DNA from: Hypomesus transpacificus
Lineage: Eukaryota; Chordata; Actinopteri; Osmeriformes; Osmeridae
DNA: 64,000 nucleotides
Direction: 5' to 3'
Assembly (NCBI RefSeq): GCF_021917145.1
Contig: NC_061061.1
Location: forward strand, 16,469,610-16,533,609
Shown here: piece by piece, positions 57,951 through 64,000 of the stretch
Layout: every line of letters starts with the position of its first letter
Position numbering within the stretch: position 1 is the stretch's first letter
Translations under genes and position numbers: made by a program
Notes under the pieces: generated by a model
The model's database searches: none
The model's input: only the letters and a program-made list of their open reading frames with translations
What the model was told of the DNA's origin: nothing

Positions 57951-60873
57951 ACACACATACACACACACACTTCCACCACCCAGCCCGCCCCCTCCACCTT
58001 CCACTTGAGTCCTCTGCCAATGTTAATGAACAGTTTGTCGCTTTGACACACTTGTACATCCGTGCGCGCACACACACACACAATTGTGAGTTGTCCAGCA
58101 GAGAGACTGTCCATCACACACGCACCCACATATGTTTGAATCCTACCTGAGCAGTAATAGTTCATGGTTTGTGTGTGAGGGTTCTAATTATGGTAAAATA
58201 TACTCAATACGTCAGCCAGACAAAAGAGCCCTGGTAGAAGCAGATGGCTCAAGGTGGACGCATTTTTGCATGAACACACATGCACACACACACAGGCTTT
58301 CAGTCTGCTTTCACAGTGTCATGCCCTTGTGCACACACACACACACACATATTTAGCATGAAAACACATGCTAAGAGATTACGTGTTTATAAGCAGCACT
58401 CGCATACACGTACATAATACTACACAGGGAGGCTCCGTTGCACCCACGCACACACACACACACACACGGTTGCTCAGATTGTTCTGTCTCTCATTCACTG
58501 TTCATCATTCTTTGGGGAATTAATTTTGCTCAACTGCGTGGAAGATTGAGCAGAGGGAAATGTCATTTTCTCCTTCAAACATTTGGCCAGTGCAACAGCT
58601 GAGTGTCAGATGTGGGAGGTGGGGGGGGGTGTGAGGGTGGAGGTGGGGGGGTGGGGGATAAGGGGGGGGGATGAGGGCGGAGGGGGGGTGGTGAGGGTGG
58701 AGGTGGGGGGTGAGGATGGCCTCCACACGTCACAAGGCAGCCTGTTGGAGAGGAGAGAAGGGAGTCAAGTCAAACTGAACTGTGTTAGCTGTGGCAGCTG
58801 TGTTAGCCGCGTTAGCCGTGTTAGCCATGTCAGCTGTGTCAGCTGTGTTAGCCGTGTTAGCTGTGTTAGCTGTGTTAGCTGTGTTAGCTGTGTCAGATGT
58901 GTTAGCTGTATCAGCTGTGTCAGCCGCGTTAGCCGTGTCAGCCGTGTTAGCCGTGTTAGCCGTGTCAGCTGTGTCAGCCGTGTCAGCCGTGTTAGCTGTG
59001 TCAGCCGTGTCAGCCGCGTTAGCCGTGTCAGCCGTGTTAGCCGTGTTAGCCGTGTCAGCCGTGTTAGCTGTGTAAGCTGTGTCAGCTGTGTTAGCTGTGT
59101 TAGCTGTGTCACACTTGCTGTCATAACTGTAATATATTCATGCCACATAAGATAAAGGCCCCTCTTAGTGGCTGCTGGCTTTCTGCCATGTCATGCCTTC
59201 TGTCCACACGACTACACACAGTAGGTCAGGTGACATACAGTATACTCACTGTGGTGTGGGGGGGTACATACAGTATACTCACCGTGGTGTGGGGTACATA
59301 CAGTATACTCACCGTGGTGTGGGGTACATACAGTATAAAGCCATGTGAGTTTGTGTTTCATGTGAGGTTGTGTTGTGTGTCCACAGTGAGTTTGTGTCCT
59401 GGCTGATTGAGAGCGGGGAGATCAGTAAGCCTGATGAGGGGGTGAACCTGGGCCAGGCTCTGCTGGAGAACGGCATCATCCACCACGGTAAGACAACACC
59501 CCTCCTCCTCTCCTCTTTCCTCTTTTTGTCTTCTTTTCTTCGTTCTTCATTTCCTCTTTTCATTATACTTCATCAGTTCCAAGCTCTATTGTTTTTTTCC
59601 TCCCTCATTCCCTTATCTCCGGTTGTCTCTTTGAGACTTGTGTTGAGAATGTGAGGAGAGAGGGTGCAAGGAATCCAGGAAGGACTTTTCAAATGAAAAG
59701 CTCCGTTAAGGCTACTGTAGCCTCCTACTGTGAATGAGTAGCTTATAGTCTCACACCCTGTCTAACATTCCGTAATACTTTCTCCTTCTTGCTCATGCAC
59801 AAATACTCTGTCTGCCTGTTCGCCTGTCTGTCTCTTTCAGTCTCTCAATATCATTCTTACTTTCACTCACTCAATCTCATTGTTGACTCAATGGTATTTT
59901 GTTTCGTCTGGTATTTTCGGTTCCCCTTCCTAGTAGTGCAGCATTTATTCTTAAGGCCGTGCAAAGTCAAAGATGTGTTCCTCAAAAATGTCTAATGGTT
60001 CGGCAGGTTGTGCTTGAATCAGTCTCTCGGGCAAAATGGTCACAAACTGAAATAATGCATAAAAAAATAAAATAAACACACCATCCTATAAATAATTGAT
60101 GAAGGGAGTATGTCTTTGAGTCACTGGGGGCCTGGGCTTTCGGTAACCCCAGACCTAAGCTGTGAAAGGCAGCCCCCACACACCAACCTGGAGCAGAGCT
60201 GCAGGTTCCCGACACCTAATACCTGAGGAAAATCCTCTTCTGCTGCGTCCCACAATGCATCAGTGGGGGGTTGTGGGTTAGGAGAGTGTGTGTGTGAGGG
60301 GGAGGGGGCCTTGTGGGTTAGGAGAGTGTGTGTGTGTGTGAGTGAGTGTGTGTGTGTGTGTGAGGGGGCCTTGTGGGTGAGGAGTGGAGGGTTGTGGTCA
60401 AGTGGGGCAGGCCGGTGATGGCTGAACAGGGACAGTGTAGCCACTTATTAGTCAGTGACCTGGAGACATGACGTGATGTGACAGGCTTTGAGAGTGGACA
60501 CAAGGAGGGGAGAGAGAGGGAGGGAGGGAAATATTGAGTCAAAGACAAACTCCCTATTTTTGGCAATTCATAGTGTTGTTTAGTTCAGAAACCAACATGA
60601 ATTAGTTTGCCACTTTTAAGTAAATGTTTCCTTTTTGCGCTCTATTTTATAACTGGACTTGAGGATGGGAGGTTGCAACCATATTGGCATTACCGATTTA
60701 AAGTGCTCCAAGTAAAGAATGGAGGGGCTGACAAAAGGAGACAACAAGAGGAAGCTGTTCTGGCTGATTGAGATGGACCCGTAGTCTAGAGTTGTTGAGG
60801 TGGAAGGAACAGCAATGGAAACCTCTAAAGTAATACATCTTAAAAGCAAAAAAACAATCAGCCCTGACATTTA

Positions 60874-60916
<43 letters not shown>

Positions 60917-62085
60917 ACATTACCAGTGTCGGACAAGCACCAGTTCAAGAATGAGCAGGTGCTCTATCGCTTCCGCTACGACGATGGAACCTACAAGGCC
61001 CGCAGTGAGATGGAGGACATCATGTCTAAGGTGTGTGTGTGTCAGTGTCTGTGTGGGACAGGGAGAGAGATCTCTGACCTCTCACACACATTTCTTGCTG
61101 TGATGAGTCTATGTCAGAGGTGATGTTGTGCATGATAGCTCAGGGCTAACTCATTACCACCTGACAACACTTGAAGCGCCCAGCTAGGAAGCAGGGCTTT
61201 GCCTTAGTAGGCAGAGATGGAGGCTTAGCTAGACCAGCTACATTTACATTTACTTATCCAGAGCGACTTACAGTAAGTACAGGGACATTCTCCCTGAGGC
61301 AAGTAGGGTGAAGTGCCTTGCCCAAGGACACAACGTAATTTTTTTGGACTCGGCCGGGAATAGAACTGGCAACCTTCAGATTACTAGCCCGATTCCCTCA
61401 CCGTTCAGCCACCTGACTCCCCCAGCTGATTAAAACACACTCCTTTTCTCCCCGTAGGGTGTACGGCTGTACTGTCGCCTGCACTGCTTGTACACGCCTG
61501 TCATCAAGTAAGTATCCCTCATCCTGCTCCTCCTCCTCTTCCTCTTTTCAATCCTCTCTCTCCCCTCCTCCTCCTCGTTCACACTCCCTCTCTCCAGGTG
61601 CATGTCTGTGAATATTCATGAGATTCCTATTCAGCCCACACCATCCCCTCTGCGTGCAGTGGAACAAACAGTCAGTCTGCCAACGTGACGCCGTTACACA
61701 CATTCTCCTCTTCAGTCTGGAAACCCACCTTTTATTTTCCTCTTCAGCTATACATTGATATTCAGGTCAGAGTTGCCAGGTTTTTCAAGGGCAGGAGGGT
61801 TTATCAGGGAGCCTAGAATTGAAAACTGGCCTTCACCACCTTGAACCTATGTGTGATTTTAGATTAAGAATTCTGGGTTGGAAATCTTACGTTTGCCCAT
61901 AAACACAGCAACACACTCACACTCGCACACCCTGGACAAACACAGCAACACTGCATCAATCTTTATTTTTCTGTGGGAGTCACCTTCAGCAGTAGCACCT
62001 AGACAGGAAAGCAGACATTGTGCTAATCAGGAGTACATGCACACTCTCTCTCTCTCATTCTCACTCTCTCTCATTCTCTCTCTCT

Positions 62086-62176
<91 letters not shown>

Positions 62177-64000
62177 CTCTCTCTCATTTTCTCTGTCTCT
62201 ATCTGTCTCTATCTGTCTCCATCTCTTCCCCCCTCTATCCAGCCACTGATTGAAGCCTCCAGTGTATCAATTGTCACAGGCGAACAAATAGGCTCTGGTC
62301 AGCCGGAGACTCCATTAACCCAGAGAAGCAGAGACGCGTCTACGCAGCGTCTAGCGTCTAGCGTAGCAGTCCCACTCCCTCCCCCACACTGATTACACCT
62401 TCTGTCTTTTACTCTATTAGTCTAGCATGAATCGATTAAAATGGCCGTGCATATTATTTATCCTGAGTGGTCGTCCTCCTACATGTAACCGCAGCACCTG
62501 CTAAGGGGCCACTGGTTCCACCTGGTTACCTACTTCCTGTTTACGCGAACATTTCACCTGTTGCAAGCGTCGGCCTAGAGCGCTGATGTCTATTGCATCA
62601 TCGGGTCTGATCAGGCCTTCTGGTGTGTTTGTTCTGGCTTCTGTTTGAGTTTTCCATGGAAGATGTGCAGTAGGAGAAGACCCTAGTCCTGAGGAGAACA
62701 CACACACACACACACATGCTCACATCCATCACAGTAAAAAGGTCAACAACACGTCAGACAATGTACTCAGTGTTCTGCCTGTCATGTGGGTATAAACCGC
62801 ACTTCCTGTAAGCCTTTTTAACTTCCTGTAGTCACTTCCTCTTTCCAGAATGGTCTCATGTGGCTGTTTTTGTACCCTGGCTGTAATTCTTACAAAGTTT
62901 AAAAACAGGAGTAGCTCGCTGTAGGTGTACAGCATGCTGCCCAGTCCGCAGGCGGAGGTCTGGGTATGATCAGAGGAAGTGATCAAGTAGGTCAAGTGGT
63001 AAAGGTGTGGCTCTGTGTCATGACAAACACACCTGTCACACAGGAAGTCCATCTCCCATTGGTCCTCAACTAGTCATGAAAAATTCCAAAAATACGTTGG
63101 TAGAGGAGGAAGTTTAGAAGGCTCACCTGTGTTCACCTGTGCTCACCTGTGTTCACTTGGGCTCACGTGTGTTCACCTGTGCTCATCTGTGTTCACCTGT
63201 GTTCACCTGTGTTCACCCGGGCTCACCTGTGTTCACCTGGGCTCACCTATGCTCACCTGTGCTCTCTGTCCTATTCGCAGGGACAGAGACTATCATCTGA
63301 AAACCTTCAAGTCGGTGGTGCCTGCAAGCAAGCTGGTGGACTGGCTCCTGTCTCAGGTAGATTCCGGGGGGTCACAGTCTAAGTAGGACAACATACTTAG
63401 GCACCATACACACACATGCACAGACATACATGCAGTATGCACTTCATAGAAGTAAAACAGGTATAAATACTGTACACACTGTATGCTCATGTACATACAC
63501 CAAGACACCCACACATATAGGATGGTCCTTAAGTCGGAGACCACAAGTCAAGATACTTCTATTTAGCATGTTTTTTTTGTGTGTACTACAATATAAAAAA
63601 TTACATTGTCAGCTTAACAATTTGAGTGAAAAGTTCAGTCTTTTTGAGAAATGTTCAGTAAAGCCAAATGTCTTGGCTTTACTGACTCTGTACAAGTTTG
63701 TGCAAAACCTAATGACCCAAGTTACCCCAGCATGATCTGACTGATGTTCCAAAGAACTCCATGTGATGTCCCAGAATGCTTGAGCTTTTTCATTCTTCTT
63801 CTTTTTGCAGACTACACACACACACTCACATACAGTCACATGCACACATTGAATACATGACAGTGTGCATGTGTGTGAAGGTATAAACCAATCTTTAAAT
63901 AGTAACTGTGGATTGTGATGCGTGCGTCATCTTGTCTCCCAGGGCGACTGTTCCTCACGCGATGATGCCGTGACTCTTGGGGTGGGACTGTGCAACAACG
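44382..64000 (+). CDS. prex1: P-Rex1-like PIP3- and G-beta-gamma-dependent Rac exchange factor (middle part; both ends missing)
   Basis: P-Rex proteins activate Rac downstream of chemokine GPCRs. Exons seen: 44382-44483, 44710-44871, 49540-49673, 50186-50301, 52638-52787, 55525-55672, 59387-59487, 60927-61030, 61458-61507, 63281-63356 and 63943 onward. All junction phases agree and the frame is unbroken. Domains in order: C-terminal half of DH ([20 protein letters not shown], then [13 protein letters not shown] to HIEGWE); PH ([20 protein letters not shown] to [12 protein letters not shown]); first DEP ([12 protein letters not shown] to [16 protein letters not shown]); start of the second DEP ([29 protein letters not shown]). 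The second DEP, PDZ and phosphatase-like parts would lie beyond 64000. KRTKSING and [15 protein letters not shown] favour P-Rex1 over P-Rex2. The exons for the N-terminus and first half of DH are not found upstream within the window. Confidence 0.92.
44872..45596 (+). repeat. 19-20-base G/A-rich minisatellite abutting a splice donor
   Basis: Roughly 35 units of GGGACATGGGGAGAGGAGA with variants. It starts at the very first intron base after the prex1 exon ending at 44871. Several units read GGGGAGGTGAGAGGGACAT, copying the real exon-intron junction (GGGAG then GTGAGAGGG). The purine-rich strand asymmetry is nearly complete. Long frames on both strands here are artefacts of the repeat. Confidence 0.97.
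46195..46311 (+). repeat. CT-rich simple repeat
   Basis: (CT)n broken by ATTCT and CCCCCATCT units, within a prex1 intron. Confidence 0.95.
46926..47195 (+). repeat. CA-rich minisatellite
   Basis: Units of about 25 bases built from ACACACACGCACTCACACAG and TACATAC, repeated about seven times and then grading into a pure CA run near 47115-47157. Confidence 0.95.
47338..47404 (+). repeat. 13-base tandem repeat TAACATGGGTTAA
   Basis: Five head-to-tail units, nearly identical, each starting and ending in TTAA-like palindromic bases. Near-perfect identity indicates recent expansion. Confidence 0.95.
49738..49907 (+). repeat. Dispersed AT-rich repeat with GATTC/GAATC motifs
   Basis: Dense alternating GATTC, GAATC and ATCGATT motifs (for example TCACGATTAGAATCGATTCT) of the type seen at the ends of fish DNA transposons. 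No clear terminal repeats or coding capacity were seen. Located in a prex1 intron. Confidence 0.45.
50397..50535 (+). repeat. Dispersed repeat (TTTTTACA..GAAGACAAGG family), copy 3
   Basis: Diverged copy of the 15228-15385 repeat: CCCTTTTTACATGCAATGTC, CATACACCCGTAGAACTGCA, then CTAAACCCTGAAAGAAGACA. Located in a prex1 intron. Confidence 0.6.
50685..50940 (-). repeat. Dispersed repeat of the 3868-4690 family, first of a tandem pair
   Basis: Reverse-oriented copy. It contains AGCAACTCAATCGCTACCAA, TTTTGACATCTAGGTTGTCA, GGGGTGGGAAAATAAATAAA and GTTGTGCCCTTGCCGAAGGC in order. It is preceded by CAAGTTAACCACCGTTAGCT, which is also present in the second copy. Confidence 0.75.
51107..51355 (-). repeat. 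Dispersed repeat of the 3868-4690 family, second of a tandem pair
   Basis: Same orientation and block order as 50685-50940, offset by about 422 bases and moderately diverged (CAATCTCTACC against CAATCGCTACC; TTGCTGAAGGC against TTGCCGAAGGC). The shared left flank (GTTAGCCACCGTTAGCTTCA) shows that the duplication included flanking DNA. Confidence 0.75.
54724..54928 (+). repeat. C/T-rich minisatellite CTCTCCTGCCTCGCCCCC
   Basis: About a dozen 15-18-base units of CTCTCCTGCCTCGCCCCC with variants, in a prex1 intron. Strongly strand-asymmetric (pyrimidine on plus). Confidence 0.93.
57901..57972 (+). repeat. CA microsatellite
   Basis: Nearly pure CA dinucleotide run interrupted by ATACAC units; prex1 intron. 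Confidence 0.95.
58608..58716 (+). repeat. G-rich tract with many runs of three or more G
   Basis: More than ten runs of three to nine guanines on the plus strand (GGTGGAGGTGGGGGG type units), a strong G-quadruplex candidate in a prex1 intron. Confidence 0.85.
58785..59111 (+). repeat. 9-base minisatellite GTGTYAGCY
   Basis: About 36 units of nine bases, GTGTTAGCC, GTGTCAGCC, GTGTTAGCT and GTGTCAGCT, differing at two positions, in a prex1 intron. As nine is a multiple of three, frames stay open on both strands and give spurious proteins. Confidence 0.97.
59222..59336 (+). repeat. 30-base minisatellite upstream of a prex1 exon
   Basis: About four units of ACATACAGTATACTCACCGT plus GGTGTGGGGT, ending about 50 bases before the exon at 59387. 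Confidence 0.93.
60871..60914 (+). repeat. CT microsatellite at a splice acceptor
   Basis: About 21 CT units end 12 bases before the acceptor AG at 60925-60926 of a prex1 exon, so it doubles as the polypyrimidine tract. Confidence 0.93.
61240..61420 (-). mobile_element. tRNA-derived SINE in prex1 intron
   Basis: Reverse-oriented, near-complete copy: short tail ACATTTACATTTACTTATCC, AGCGACTTACAGTAAGTACA, GTGCCTTGCCCAAGGACACA, and head ending CGTTCAGCCACCTGACTCC. It lies 38 bases before the exon at 61458. Confidence 0.9.
62045..62220 (+). repeat. CT-rich simple repeat
   Basis: (CT)n with ATTCT interruptions, then a tail of ATCTGTCT units; prex1 intron. Confidence 0.95.
63119..63272 (+). repeat. 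10-base minisatellite CTCACCTGTG/TTCACCTGTG upstream of a prex1 exon
   Basis: About 15 units of YTCACCTGKG immediately before the exon at 63281. Read on the minus strand each unit carries CAGGTGA, an E-box-like CAGGTG. Confidence 0.93.

Noticed and set aside
58583-59155. 190-residue frame rich in CVSCVSR repeats and its antisense LTRLTQ frame
   Set aside because: Product of the 9-base minisatellite; unit length is a multiple of three, so frames stay open by chance.
1-64000. CRISPR arrays, operons, bacterial-type elements, true tRNA or rRNA genes
   Set aside because: None seen; the tandem arrays are eukaryotic mini- and microsatellites and the tRNA-like segments belong to SINEs or the 3904-4512 insertion.

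Overview
The window is nuclear DNA of a teleost fish. Genes are split by GT-AG introns, the intergenic DNA is AT-rich, tRNA-derived SINEs recur, and the gene content (tandem cxcr3 paralogues, a toll-like receptor of the fish TLR11/21 group) is typical of ray-finned fish. The SINE family hints at a smelt- or salmon-like lineage, but I cannot name the species. All gene models come from reading splice sites and frames by eye.

Layout. 1-7860 is repeat-rich and has no recognised gene. It holds SINEs, a 2.5-kb DNA transposon with terminal inverted repeats, and an older repeat split by a 0.6-kb palindromic-ended insertion. 7871-18150 is a chemokine-receptor cluster of three genes: a canonical cxcr3 (+), a cxcr3 paralogue (-) that has lost its whole DRY box by a clean in-frame deletion, and a third receptor (-) with an acidic tyrosine-rich N-terminus. 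20549-21681 is cnfn (+) with a readable promoter. 22964-25861 is a single-exon TLR, best called tlr21 (+). 26582-29522 is a prr19-like gene (-), placed head-to-head with pafah1b3 (+, 31383-33206). 36076-37227 is a small five-exon secreted basic protein (+), which I propose is the fish CXCL17 orthologue. 38128-42394 is a CEACAM-like immunoglobulin gene (-). 44382-64000 is the middle part of a prex1-like RhoGEF (+), running off the right edge, whose introns are full of minisatellites.

Togetherness. PAFAH1B3, PRR19, CNFN, CXCL17 and CEACAM1 are neighbours on human 19q13.2 (recalled, not searched). The window therefore looks like the fish version of that block, with a TLR and a chemokine-receptor cluster added on one side and prex1 (human chromosome 20) abutting on the other. 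Most of the genes work in immune sensing and leukocyte movement: chemokine receptors, a possible chemokine, a nucleic-acid-type TLR, a CEACAM-type adhesion protein, and a Rac GEF that acts downstream of chemokine receptors.

The two most interesting items are the CXCL17-like gene, which ends in Ile-Pro-Ile and has its own TATA box, and the DRY-less CXCR3 paralogue, a likely decoy receptor.
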